Shown one piece after another: positions 1 to 8,841 of a stretch of 64,000 nucleotides of DNA (position 1 is the stretch's first letter; the number at the start of each line of letters is the position of its first letter). The notes under the pieces were generated by a model. The model had not been told where the DNA came from. It saw nothing but the letters and a program-made list of their open reading frames with translations, and did no database searches. Origin of the DNA: Chryseobacterium lathyri (lineage in GTDB: Bacteria > Bacteroidota > Bacteroidia > Flavobacteriales > Weeksellaceae); the NCBI RefSeq assembly GCF_030812195.1, contig NZ_JAUSSF010000001.1, forward strand, positions 62,001 to 126,000, in the 5' to 3' direction. The position numbers were made by a program, and so were the translations under genes.

Positions 1-502
1 TCAAATTAATCTCCCGGTTATAAGACAATACATGACCGGCATCTTTTTCACATATTGAAGTGGCAGGATAATCAGCATAGTCATTTTCGGCAATTTTATG
101 ATGATTAACTACGGAACTGATTCTGCTTATCCGGGTAATAACCATACTGTTTTTATTTTTTTTAATCTTAAAAATGTATGAGTCAGCATTATAAAGACTG
201 TTATATTTGATCACCAACCCGTTTTTCGATTGATCTGATAAAAGCTCATAATCCTCCTGAAAAATATCCTTATTATTGATATTGTTTAAAGAAGCAGGTA
301 TTTTGAATGTAAGATTTCTGCCACCTATTTTTAATGTTCTTAAAGCATAACAGCTATCGCACTTAACATCGGCTGCCTGGTTGATAAATCCTACTTTTTT
401 CTTATTCTGTACAACCGGAATATCGTTACTCACTGAAATACTCTGGCAGCTTTGCAGAGAATAAAAAAGGATGAAAAACAGGTATATTATTTGTTTACGC
501 AT
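1..502 (-). CDS. Lipoprotein of unknown function (partial, cut by window edge)
   Basis: Reading leftward from the ATG at 502, the frame stays open to base 1, so the 3' end lies outside the window. The product starts with a hydrophobic signal sequence ending in a lipobox (LQSC, Cys at residue 19), so it should be a lipid-anchored envelope protein. Residues 46-51 hold a CDSCYA pair of cysteines. The start overlaps the stop of the upstream GH19-like gene by 16 bases, so the two are probably translated together. A lipoprotein directly after a secreted peptidoglycan hydrolase would fit an immunity protein that shields the cell's own periplasm; this is inference from position. No family is recognised. 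Confidence 0.7.
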   Translation of the reverse strand, partial: MRKQIIYLFFILFYSLQSCQSISVSNDIPVVQNKKKVGFINQAADVKCDSCYALRTLKIGGRNLTFKIPASLNNINNKDIFQEDYELLSDQSKNGLVIKYNSLYNADSYIFKIKKNKNSMVITRISRISSVVNHHKIAENDYADYPATSICEKDAGHVLSYNREINL

Positions 503-1992
503 TCTGTATCATATTTAAAAAATTCTTTAGTCCATTTGGTGTAATTCTTTCTTTCAGCTATATTGGTTTGCCCTCCATTAATAGCCGTTGTTACTTTTTC
601 AACATCAGAGTCCTCTAATCCATTATCCATCGCCTTAATAGTAGCTGTTTTATAAATGGTGGAATACCAGCCGGCAGAATTAAACGCATGGAATAAATTT
701 TCGGAAATGTTTTTAGCGTATGTTTTTAAATCTTCATAAAAGGCTTCAGTAAGCCCTTTTTCCCGAGCTTTGGGTCTGTTTTTTACACACTCCCCAACGC
801 TTTCATAGCCGGATCTGGAAGCTATATAAGTATCATAATGGGTCGTATTATTTACATAGTCATAATAAGCCAGATAATTATAATCATGGGTTATTTGTTT
901 CATCCCTCTTCCCTGGAAAGCTACACCGCCTTTATAATTATCCGGTACAGAGTCTCTGCTTTCATAGGTATAGGTGAAACTTATGGTTTCCAGATACATT
1001 TGACCCAGAAAATGAATTTTTCTTTTGCAGGTTTTAATTTTGAACTTCTTAAACATGGTATTCATTTCATCGGTAAATAGTTTTATTTTATCTCTGTTTT
1101 CCGAGATCTTTCCGCTGGTAATACTGATAGCCGTTATTTTTTCTTTACCACTATTAAAAAATGAATCTCTTTTTGATTTGTAATTTTGCTTATCCCTTAA
1201 ATGATAAATGAGGTCTATCATCTCATCCACTGTGATATCTCTGTTGCAGTAGCAGGGAGTTCCTGCAATCTCAAATCTTTCATTGTCTTTATTTAAAAAC
1301 TCATGCGTGTCATCCGGAAATATTGCTGTATCCTGTGTTTCTTTTACTTCAGCTTTGAAATATAAAAAGGCGTTTACATCTTCTCTTTTGGCAAATTTCT
1401 CTATCAGTTTCTTTAGATCTTCATCACTTTTGGGACGTAGAGTTATTTCTTTTGCATATACCAGTGTTCCGTTGATAGTGAATTCTATTTTGCTTTTTTC
1501 TTCTTCACCATCTAAAAACTTTACAGGATTCTCATATACGTTTTCTGTATTTTTTAATTTATTTTCATGGATCTCAACAGATAGCTTTCCGCTGGTTCCC
1601 TGACATTCTGCCACAACCCATACTTTCTTTTTAATGGTGCTGCTGTTTATTCTCTCAAAATCAAAATCCGGACTGCCATCAGTTTTTTTTGCCTGTACTT
1701 CTTCTTCCCAGGTAATTTTCACCGATTCTTTTGCGGTTAATTTTATAGAATCTTCCTTATCAGCCTTGATATTCCTTCTTCCCTTTTTTTCATACTTCTT
1801 TTTTACATCAGATACCAGACCCCCACTTTTAACGGTATAAGTTTCTTCTTTGGTTTCCCAAGTCATTTTAGGAACCTGTTTCGCAAAATATATTTTCACC
1901 ACATTTACTTCATGATCTACCTGGTGCGGTATGTCATAAGCCTTTTGATTGGGATTTACAGAGTAATCATCTTTTTGTTGTTCGTCACTCAT
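487..1992 (-). CDS. GH19-type chitinase/lysozyme-like protein, probable T6SS effector
   Basis: 501 residues without a signal peptide. The C-terminal third (about 328-490) resembles the glycoside hydrolase 19 / lysozyme-like fold: FLGQMYLET near 328 with Glu335 in the position of the family's general acid, GRGMKQIT near 361, SAGWYS near 442 and INGG near 471 followed by ERKNY. The N-terminal part is rich in Lys and Glu and has no recognised domain; it may be a delivery or adaptor region. GH19 enzymes cut beta-1,4 links in chitin or peptidoglycan. Because the gene is in line with vgrG and a PAAR-like effector and has no export signal of its own, a T6SS-delivered wall-degrading effector is the best reading. 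The downstream lipoprotein would be the candidate immunity gene. Substrate is inferred. Confidence 0.7.
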   Translation of the reverse strand: MSDEQQKDDYSVNPNQKAYDIPHQVDHEVNVVKIYFAKQVPKMTWETKEETYTVKSGGLVSDVKKKYEKKGRRNIKADKEDSIKLTAKESVKITWEEEVQAKKTDGSPDFDFERINSSTIKKKVWVVAECQGTSGKLSVEIHENKLKNTENVYENPVKFLDGEEEKSKIEFTINGTLVYAKEITLRPKSDEDLKKLIEKFAKREDVNAFLYFKAEVKETQDTAIFPDDTHEFLNKDNERFEIAGTPCYCNRDITVDEMIDLIYHLRDKQNYKSKRDSFFNSGKEKITAISITSGKISENRDKIKLFTDEMNTMFKKFKIKTCKRKIHFLGQMYLETISFTYTYESRDSVPDNYKGGVAFQGRGMKQITHDYNYLAYYDYVNNTTHYDTYIASRSGYESVGECVKNRPKAREKGLTEAFYEDLKTYAKNISENLFHAFNSAGWYSTIYKTATIKAMDNGLEDSDVEKVTTAINGGQTNIAERKNYTKWTKEFFKYDTECVNK

Positions 1993-2073
1993 AACATTTT
2001 ATTTTGAGCTGATTAGTAAAAATCATTTGAGCTATTATATTTTATTTCTAAGTTTTAACTTTTAAAAATTTAT

Positions 2074-2282
2074 CTACCAACAAAATTTATCTGATACTGC
2101 ATATTCTGTACATTGATCAACAGTTTTCAGATTGCCTCCAACAATTTTATTCTTATAGAGTTTTCTTTCTTTAGTATCACTTACTCCGTTATTAAATATT
2201 TTCCTGTTTTATCCCATCCATAGAAAGCAGCTTGATTGAAAAAATCTGATACAAATATAAATTTGCATTCTTTTTCATTCAT
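2074..2282 (-). pseudogene. Frameshifted small gene between the effector genes
   Basis: The ATG at 2282 overlaps the end of the 200-residue secreted protein gene. It opens a frame beginning MNEKECKFIFVSDFFNQ that stops after 33 codons. In the +1 frame, coding-like sequence continues from near the AAAATATTTA run to a TAG at 2074-2076, ending EYAVSDKFCW. Joined, the two give about 69 residues of ordinary composition, so a one-base indel in a real gene is the simplest reading. It could be a remnant of an effector tail or a second immunity gene. A sequencing error in the A/T-rich run cannot be excluded. Confidence 0.4.
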
Positions 2283-2877
2283 TTATTGTCCAAATAGCTT
2301 TTTTATCTTCTTCTAATTTCTTTTTATCTTCTTCATATTTTTTTAAACTATAGCTATTGTCAACTGGAAAATTATTTTTTTGTATTTCCATAGATTGAAA
2401 TACTTTGGTAGGATGAATTGGCTTATATTTTTTGATTTTCCTACATCCATTTTTAGGGATGCAAACACCAATGCTATCAATCAGATTATTTTTTTTATTG
2501 ACAAAATAATTTAACTGAACAAAAAAGTTATTTTCATTTTTAGCTAATTTTTCTCCCAAAAAATATTTAGAATAATAATTCCCTTTGTGATATCCAAAAA
2601 TGACCCAAATATGATTTATATTATTCTCAGGAATATTATCTAAAATTATTTTATGGTAATTTTTCAGCTTGTCCGGACTTAGCTTTGTTGAATCCAGAAT
2701 ATTAATTTTTGATGATTGTATAAACTCATTCTTACTAAAACTTTGAATAAAATCCTTAAAAGGAGTTTTTGTATCATAATAAAAATGTCCTTCTCCTAAA
2801 ATATCAACATTATAATGTTTTTGAGCATTATAAAGTACAGAGAAAATGATCAGTCCTAAAAAAATTAATTTTTTCAT
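2275..2877 (-). CDS. Secreted protein of unknown function, possible immunity/inhibitor protein
   Basis: 200 residues. Residues 1-18 form a signal peptide ending in YNAQ, so the protein should act in the periplasm or at the surface. The remainder is rich in Lys, Asn and aromatic residues, with two cysteines (CIPKNGC) in the middle and a charged coiled-coil-like tail (KKYEEDKKKLEEDKK). No domain is recognised. It starts 9 bases after the stop of the PAAR-metalloprotease gene, so the two are co-transcribed. A small secreted protein directly downstream of a toxin gene in a T6SS module is the usual arrangement for an immunity protein; function is inferred from position only. Confidence 0.65.
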   Translation of the reverse strand: MKKLIFLGLIIFSVLYNAQKHYNVDILGEGHFYYDTKTPFKDFIQSFSKNEFIQSSKINILDSTKLSPDKLKNYHKIILDNIPENNINHIWVIFGYHKGNYYSKYFLGEKLAKNENNFFVQLNYFVNKKNNLIDSIGVCIPKNGCRKIKKYKPIHPTKVFQSMEIQKNNFPVDNSYSLKKYEEDKKKLEEDKKAIWTINE

Positions 2878-2886
2878 ATTTATATT

Positions 2887-4728
2887 TTATATTCCTTTTC
2901 TCATCTCATCCCACTGCCATTTGTAGTATGCTAATCTTGTATTTCTATTTTTATCTGCTGAATCTTCTACATCTACTCTTACTCTTTCCGAATAATCCAT
3001 AAAATTATCTGTGTGTCCTTTATAAAATCTGTATGGACTATTATCAAATAAATGCCATAATCCTAAATTATGTCCAAATTCGTGAGCAATTGTAGGATTG
3101 TCTAAGGTCTGCTCTGTGAAAAAGATGACAGTATTTCCAATTGGTTGTGCTGCTTTTAAATATGCAAGAGCATCTACATTTATTACCTTAATAGAAAATG
3201 ATTCATTTCCTGCCGGATCCTTTGTAATAGAAAATCTTTCTTCTTTTTTTCCCATTTGAACAAAAATATTTGCAAAAAACATAAATTTATTTTTATCGTT
3301 TTTGTTTCTTACAGGGTTTTTATTAGTGCCGTTTTTTTCATATAGACTCATTAAATCATCTCTGAAAATTTCCAAATTTTCTATATCATTCGCAGCAATT
3401 CTTGAAGAAGCTTTTTTAAGAGAGATCTCTAATTCTTTCATTACTGAAGATTTCTCCAAGCTATATTTTTCTATTAGCGTTTTTTCATTTTCTTTATATA
3501 GTCGTAAATCAAAATCTTCAGGTGTTTTTACTTTACATTGAATCAGAGCTTGATTTAAAACTTTTGAATTTAAATATGCCTCCAAATCGCTTCCTCTTTT
3601 TCGTTTTAAAACTTTTGAACTATCATCATCGATTAAACAATCTACAATTGTTATATCTATATTTTTAATTTCATTGTTAGCATAGATGAACAATTTTCCT
3701 ATCTGTTCATTTGTTTTTTCTTTATCACCATCTTTTAAAACTGTTTTTACTATAATTTCTGTGTCTTTTGATAATGCTTTTTTACATTTTATTATTATTC
3801 CTTTTTTAGCTTCTTTTATACTTTTTGCAATTTTAGGAGTGATTTCTACATCAGCATTCTCGCATTCAAAGTGAATTTCTATTTCAGAAGGTTTTTTTAC
3901 TTTTTCATTTTCTTTAAAATCTTCAAATATTTCGATATCCAATTTAACACCATTGGTATGAGGAGAGTTCGGATAATCTATCGGAAACATAGATAACCAG
4001 CTACAGTAATAATCTTTTTGAAATCTAACAAAAGGTCTATATTGAGTTTTCAATTCTTCAAAATTTTCACAAAGAGGCGTTTTTGTAGCTTCAGCTTTTC
4101 CGTTAGGTTTAGTTTTAATGGGAGAAGGAGGATTGCTATTATTGTATAGAACTTTTTCCAATGGTTCAATATATTCTTCTCGTAACCAATCAAAACCATA
4201 TTCTCCTTTGTAAGAATTTCCTCTTCTGAAATTGACCAAAAACTTATAATCAATTTCAGTTTTTGGTTCTTCTGGTGTTAAAATCCTCTCCACCTGAGGA
4301 ATTGGTGTTGCTACAGCACTATTAAATTCAGGATCACAATTGATGCAGGATTCTTTTACTAAAACAGTTTGTTCCTGTATAATAGAGGTTCCCAAATTTT
4401 GCCACGGACTTAATTTTATAACACTCATACAGGGTGGGGGAGACATATTTCTTGCTGGCCATTTGGGATGTCCGCAAGTTCCTTTAAATTGAAGGTTTAC
4501 CATGTTGTTTCCATCGCCTTCTGTTGCAAATAGCTTATCCTGAAGATTTATTTCATTAGAGGTAACTTTCAATTCTCCAGGCGCCTGAGCATAGGGACAC
4601 TTCAACTTGGCTCCATGGATTACCATTTCTCTTTTTTCTGAAGGAGAATCTTGATTGGCTTTTTTTTGTTTCTCTGCTCTTTTTTCGGAAAGCTTTTGAT
4701 CATGCGCTGAAGTATTTTGATCTTCCAT
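2887..4728 (-). CDS. PAAR-like (DUF4280) protein with C-terminal zinc metalloprotease, probable T6SS effector
   Basis: 613 residues. After a charged Lys/Glu/Gln-rich head (1-33) comes a Cys- and Pro-rich domain (about 34-140; GAKLKCPYAQAPG, CGHPKWPARN, SPPPCM, CINCDPEF) of the DUF4280/PAAR-like type, which tips the VgrG spike. A long linker region follows. The C-terminal 70 residues carry the extended zinc site HEFGHNLGLWH (near 549) and a downstream NFMDYS, which matches the Met-turn of metzincin peptidases. The reaction is therefore zinc-dependent proteolysis; the target is unknown. It follows vgrG by 89 bases on the same strand and is followed by a secreted candidate immunity protein. The fusion of a spike tip to a protease marks it as a specialised effector. 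Confidence 0.82.
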   Translation of the reverse strand: MEDQNTSAHDQKLSEKRAEKQKKANQDSPSEKREMVIHGAKLKCPYAQAPGELKVTSNEINLQDKLFATEGDGNNMVNLQFKGTCGHPKWPARNMSPPPCMSVIKLSPWQNLGTSIIQEQTVLVKESCINCDPEFNSAVATPIPQVERILTPEEPKTEIDYKFLVNFRRGNSYKGEYGFDWLREEYIEPLEKVLYNNSNPPSPIKTKPNGKAEATKTPLCENFEELKTQYRPFVRFQKDYYCSWLSMFPIDYPNSPHTNGVKLDIEIFEDFKENEKVKKPSEIEIHFECENADVEITPKIAKSIKEAKKGIIIKCKKALSKDTEIIVKTVLKDGDKEKTNEQIGKLFIYANNEIKNIDITIVDCLIDDDSSKVLKRKRGSDLEAYLNSKVLNQALIQCKVKTPEDFDLRLYKENEKTLIEKYSLEKSSVMKELEISLKKASSRIAANDIENLEIFRDDLMSLYEKNGTNKNPVRNKNDKNKFMFFANIFVQMGKKEERFSITKDPAGNESFSIKVINVDALAYLKAAQPIGNTVIFFTEQTLDNPTIAHEFGHNLGLWHLFDNSPYRFYKGHTDNFMDYSERVRVDVEDSADKNRNTRLAYYKWQWDEMRKGI

Positions 4729-4817
4729 GTGTTAAAATTTTGGATTGGATTCAATTGTCGAGACTGGAATCACATGTGCTGGGAACCAATGAAAATTTAC
4801 TTTCATCCCGTAATACA

Positions 4818-6701
4818 TTAGCCTTTACTTACTTTAACATCTTTTCCTCCCTGGAATACGGCCAATGATGTCCCTCTCAGTTTTAAGTCGCCTTTAGAGG
4901 TTTGTATATCGGCTTCTCCGGAAGTGCTTTTAAATTTATTACCGGTGCTTTCTGTTTGATCCTGTTTAACGGTAACGCTTTTGTTTTCAGAGGTCTGAGT
5001 GTATCTCTTTGTAATGGATTCAGTATGATCATTTCCAATATGCATGGTGCTATCCTTTCCAATCTTAGTGGTCATATTCCTTCCTACAGAAATCTGCATA
5101 TCTTCTCCTGCTGTAAAAGTCATGTTTTTCGGTGCAGTAACATGAATATTACCCTGGCCATCCATAAAATAAGTATTCCCGCTTGGATCTTTAATGGTTA
5201 CACTTTTTTCTGCATCATTCATTAAAACCTTAATACCGCTTCTTGTCTGTATAGACTTCAGATGATTATTCACTCCTCCGCCCAGGCCTACCTGCCCATG
5301 AAACATTCCACCCATGGCAAAAGGAAAATCGGGATTGTGGTATTCAAATCCCACCATAACCTGATCGCCAATCTCAGGAACCGCTACAAAACCCCTGTTT
5401 TGTGTTACGGCATCTGTTCCACCAGCATCTGGGCTCATCATTCTGATAAAGTGGGTAGTATCATTTAACTGCCAGTCAAACCGAACCTGTATTCTGCCCT
5501 GATTGAGTGGGTCTACATTGGATATAACGGTTGCCACCTGTGGCTCTGCTTTGGGTATTTCAAAATCAGGTTTTGGCATAAAGCCAGTCCCTTCAGCGAT
5601 GGCCTCAAAGCTTCCTGTATAATATCCTCTTGCATCAACTTCGTGGGTCACCTCTGTAATCATAAGGGTTGTAAAATGGGAGGTTTCATTGCTTCCGGTC
5701 TTTCTCATGGCCAGATCTGCAACACAGCCAATATAGAGGAATGGAACTGTGGTGTGTCCTGTAACGGTAAAAACCTCTACTGCTTTACTTCCCCTTGCAC
5801 TCTTTTGGGAATCATCCACATCACGGAACATGTTGGCATTAATGGGAGTAGGGGTCAGTGACCGGGTTGTAAAAATAGTGTCATTCAGTTCATAAGCTTT
5901 GGAAGATAATTCTCCCAAATGTTGTATGCGATCATCAGCACCTACCATTTTAGTATGGCTGCTGCTGTTATAGCCAAAGTATTCCGGTTTGGTGTGAACG
6001 GCTTTCAGTTCAACATTTACATCATTTACATTGCTTCCATACACCAGCAGGATAGGTTTTTCAGAAGACGGGAGTTTTCCAAAATGAAGGATTTCGCCGT
6101 CATAATAAAACTGTTCTCCGTAGGCTTCTGCAATTCTTGTAAGGTAATTGTAATGGGTTTCGTTGTATTGTGAGCTGTAACTGATATAACTTTTGTTTTG
6201 GGTATCTATCCTGAAATCAAATTTATTTGACCCTAAGGTCTCTTTAATAATCCGGTTGGCAATAATATTGGTATTCACCTCCTGGCTTCCTCCGAAGCTT
6301 TGGGTATGTGGAGCAGAATCCATCAAAATAGTGGGGCTTTTTCCTTTTAAAATAATATTTCCCAGACTCATTTTTTCCTGACTGAATGCTACTTTGGTAA
6401 TGAGACCCACAAATGTTCTTTCAGGGCTTTGATTTTCAGCATCTTTATACTTAAAAACAATGGTGATTCTTTTTCCTAAAAACTTTTGAGCCTGTTCAAG
6501 GTTGTGGTTTTGTGCTTCGCCTAAAGAGTCATGAGCCAATACCAGTTCAAAATCATGATGCTTTCTTGCACTTTGCCGTAAACGAAAGTGCTTAAAGTGA
6601 TTGACAGCCTTGCCCTCAACCACAATATCCAGTTTTACCACACGGTTGATGCCCGAAATGTGGTTTTCTAAAACTTTATCAGAATTCGAGGCGTTTTTCA
6701 T
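4818..6701 (-). CDS. vgrG: Type VI secretion spike protein VgrG
   Basis: 627 residues, normal for VgrG of Bacteroidota. The N-terminal two thirds match the gp27-like part (phage late control D; for example ETHYNYLTRIAEAYGEQFYYDG near 185). An OB-fold gp5-like segment follows around 395-470 (NVDPLNQGRIQVRFDW, then VPEIGDQVMVGFEYHNPDFP). The tail (about 490-627) is a Thr/Lys/Asp/Gly-rich repetitive stretch expected to form the beta-helical needle. VgrG trimers cap the Hcp tube and carry effectors. This is the first gene of the minus-strand module that leads into the PAAR-metalloprotease. No tube, sheath or baseplate genes lie in this window, so the rest of the T6SS must be elsewhere. Confidence 0.92.
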   Translation of the reverse strand: MKNASNSDKVLENHISGINRVVKLDIVVEGKAVNHFKHFRLRQSARKHHDFELVLAHDSLGEAQNHNLEQAQKFLGKRITIVFKYKDAENQSPERTFVGLITKVAFSQEKMSLGNIILKGKSPTILMDSAPHTQSFGGSQEVNTNIIANRIIKETLGSNKFDFRIDTQNKSYISYSSQYNETHYNYLTRIAEAYGEQFYYDGEILHFGKLPSSEKPILLVYGSNVNDVNVELKAVHTKPEYFGYNSSSHTKMVGADDRIQHLGELSSKAYELNDTIFTTRSLTPTPINANMFRDVDDSQKSARGSKAVEVFTVTGHTTVPFLYIGCVADLAMRKTGSNETSHFTTLMITEVTHEVDARGYYTGSFEAIAEGTGFMPKPDFEIPKAEPQVATVISNVDPLNQGRIQVRFDWQLNDTTHFIRMMSPDAGGTDAVTQNRGFVAVPEIGDQVMVGFEYHNPDFPFAMGGMFHGQVGLGGGVNNHLKSIQTRSGIKVLMNDAEKSVTIKDPSGNTYFMDGQGNIHVTAPKNMTFTAGEDMQISVGRNMTTKIGKDSTMHIGNDHTESITKRYTQTSENKSVTVKQDQTESTGNKFKSTSGEADIQTSKGDLKLRGTSLAVFQGGKDVKVSKG

Positions 6702-6838
6702 AATATTTTGTGCGTTTTTTTGGTATTATGTCACCTAAGTTAGATAAAAATATGCTGCTAAATGTAAAATTTTATTAAATCTGCAAAATTGTAGTAAAAC
6801 TACGATTGATTAAAAATCCGGCTCAAAGCAGCTTCAGA

Positions 6839-6985
6839 TTAATGATCTAAAAATAAACTGCAATTATATATCTTTACAGAATATTCCAATATCGGGGAAG
6901 AAATTTTTATTAATACCAGAAACAAACCTGTTAAGGCGATTAAAATTATAACTGTGAATATTATTTTGAATAAAAAACCTCTCAT
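6839..6985 (-). CDS. Small membrane protein (48 residues), tentative
   Basis: A short frame from the ATG at 6985 to the TAA at 6839-6841. It encodes a basic start (MRGFLFK), one strongly hydrophobic segment (about residues 6-27) and a short polar tail. This fits a single-pass inner-membrane peptide. It lies upstream of vgrG on the same strand with about 137 bases between them, so it might be the first gene of that unit. There is no recognised family and no clear ribosome binding site, so it could be a chance frame. Confidence 0.35.
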   Translation of the reverse strand: MRGFLFKIIFTVIILIALTGLFLVLIKISSPILEYSVKIYNCSLFLDH

Positions 6986-7082
6986 ATCAATACAGACCCA
7001 TCTAGCGATTGGTTTTTGAGTATTTCAGCAGACATCCACATAAGCAAATTTTTAAATTACGAAGAATATATCCAACCTACCC

Positions 7083-7679
7083 ATGATTTTTGAACAACTC
7101 AAATTAAATATTGATGTTAAAGACAGTACTTTTAATGAACTTTATCCCAATCATATAAAAGAATTAGCAAACCACCACTGGACGCCCATTGCTGTTGCCA
7201 GAATGGCCGCCGAATATCTCGCCGAAAAACCAGGTACTAAAATACTGGATATTGGTGCAGGTGCCGGAAAGTTTTGCCTGGTTGGAGCAGCTTCTACGAG
7301 GGCGGTATTTTTTGGCGTTGAACAAAGAGCCTCGCTCACCAAAATATCACAAAAAATAGCTGGCAGACATAAAATCACCAATGTAGAATTTATACACTCC
7401 AATATCAAGGAAATCTCTTTTTCGGATTATGATGCATTCTACTTTTTTAATTCTTTTTATGAAAATATAGATACTTCATGTTTAATTGATGATACGGTGC
7501 TGCCGGACAGAGATTTATATTATGATTATTCAGACTATGTAAAAGAACAGCTTGATAAAACTCCTATAGGTACACGCTTGGCCACGTATTGGAGCAAATG
7601 GGACGAAATTCCCAGCAGTTTTGATTTGACCGGTACTGCCTACAATGGATTATTGAATTTTTGGAAGAAAATTTCATGA
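7083..7679 (+). CDS. Class I SAM-dependent methyltransferase
   Basis: 198 residues with a Rossmann-type methyltransferase core. Motif I is ILDIGAGAGKF (about 58-68), the SAM-binding glycine loop. An acidic residue follows at the end of strand beta-2 (FFGVEQRA), and the post-motif segment FSDYDAFYFFNSFYE (about 115-129) stands where motif IV lies. The protein is short and has no extra domain, so the methyl acceptor cannot be read from sequence. The gene stands alone, divergent from the vgrG module. Family assignment is firm; substrate is unknown. Confidence 0.8.
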   Translation: MIFEQLKLNIDVKDSTFNELYPNHIKELANHHWTPIAVARMAAEYLAEKPGTKILDIGAGAGKFCLVGAASTRAVFFGVEQRASLTKISQKIAGRHKITNVEFIHSNIKEISFSDYDAFYFFNSFYENIDTSCLIDDTVLPDRDLYYDYSDYVKEQLDKTPIGTRLATYWSKWDEIPSSFDLTGTAYNGLLNFWKKIS

Positions 7680-8068
7680 TAATTATAATGGCAATTCAGA
7701 AAATTTCAGCTACTGAAAGGATTTGCTGCCCAGAATAATAATAGAGATTTCAAAAAATATCAACCGTATATATGGTCCAAAAAGTATAGGACTTGCAGAC
7801 CGGAGAGCCGCCATAGGCTAGGCTGCGAATGATTGACTAAAAATGCTCCTACTTTTGAATTTATTCTTTATAAGATTCAGAAACTTTCTTTTTTATTTAA
7901 ACATAATAAGGATTAAAAGCCAGATTTGATTATTAAATCACCCATTTCTATTAATCCAGATCATTAATTTCAATTGATGTATATTAAGCTGATTTGGTGA
8001 TTTGCATCAACGGCCTTCATTCTTCTTTCGGGTTACATTTGTCATATAAAAACTTAAAAATTATAGTT
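7680..8068. other. Intergenic stretch, no gene recognised
   Basis: 389 bases between the methyltransferase and the F420-reductase-like gene. No convincing frame or strong terminator hairpin is seen. Around 7780-7830 it is locally richer in G and C than its surroundings, which may be the remains of an older gene. Confidence 0.4.
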
Positions 8069-8677
8069 ATGAAAAAAACAATCGGAATTATTGGCGCCGG
8101 TAACATCGGTAAAGCAGTTGCAGGTCACTTTTTAAAAGCAGGATACAATGTAACGTTAAGCAATAGTAAAGACCCTCTCACTCTTCAAGCAACAATTGAT
8201 CAGCTAGGTAAAGGAGCAAAGGCAGGAACAATCCAAGAAGTAGCTGAATCCGATATTGTAATTTTGGCGCTTCCATGGTCTCAAATAGCCACTTTAAAAG
8301 ATCTCAGAGACTGGAAAGATAAAATTGTGATAGATGCAACAAATCATTTTATTACCTATTATCCTGACTTTGCTGTTGAAGACTTGGGAGATAAAGCTTC
8401 ATCAGAAGTTGTAAGAGATTTATTGGAGGGAGCAAGAATCGTAAAAGCATTCAATACAATATTCTTTAAAATTCTTGAAACTGATCCACATGTGGCTGGT
8501 GGAAATCGTGTCCTTTTTGTGTCAGGAGATGACACCGAGGCAAAAGATACAGTTAAAGAACTGATTACTGATATAGGCTTTGCACCGGTCGATCTTGGAT
8601 CTCTAGCTGTAGGAAGTAAATTTCAACAGGCTAAAGGCGCACTTGCTACACTTAATTTTATCAAAATTCCTTCATAA
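8069..8677 (+). CDS. NAD(P)-binding oxidoreductase, F420-dependent NADP reductase-like
   Basis: 202 residues from the ATG at 8069 (KKTIGIIGAGNIG). A longer frame begins at 7994, but its extra 25 residues lack family features. The N-terminal GIIGAGNIGKAV is a GxGxxG dinucleotide site. SNSKDP at the end of beta-2 suggests preference for NADPH, and DIVILALPW near 65 is typical of the NADPH:F420 oxidoreductase / ProC-like Rossmann group. Flavobacteria are not known to make F420, so the hydride partner is probably a flavin or small ketone; this is inference. A paralogue lies at 52300-53040. Confidence 0.75.
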   Translation: MKKTIGIIGAGNIGKAVAGHFLKAGYNVTLSNSKDPLTLQATIDQLGKGAKAGTIQEVAESDIVILALPWSQIATLKDLRDWKDKIVIDATNHFITYYPDFAVEDLGDKASSEVVRDLLEGARIVKAFNTIFFKILETDPHVAGGNRVLFVSGDDTEAKDTVKELITDIGFAPVDLGSLAVGSKFQQAKGALATLNFIKIPS

Positions 8678-8734
8678 TTGTATCTGTGCTCAGTTATTTT
8701 TATAAGGTAATATTATGCTAGCCAACAACCTATT

Positions 8735-8765
8735 ATCAAAGCAGCATTAAACAGGCTGCTTTGAT
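8735..8765. terminator. Hairpin between convergent genes
   Basis: Perfect 11-bp arms (ATCAAAGCAGC at 8735-8745 and GCTGCTTTGAT at 8755-8765) with a 9-base loop. It lies between the convergent F420-reductase-like gene and the Crp/Fnr gene, so it probably ends both transcripts. The T-tracts beside it are weak. Confidence 0.6.
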
Positions 8766-8841
8766 TAGACCTCGATCTGAAAATTCCGATCAGGGTAAGA
8801 TGTATTTAAGTACAAAAGTTTTCAGGAGAGGTATTATGAAA

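Noticed and set aside
8069..8677. True F420-dependent metabolism
   Set aside because: Similarity to NADPH:F420 reductases is at fold level; Flavobacteriia are not known to make F420 and no synthesis gene is in the window.
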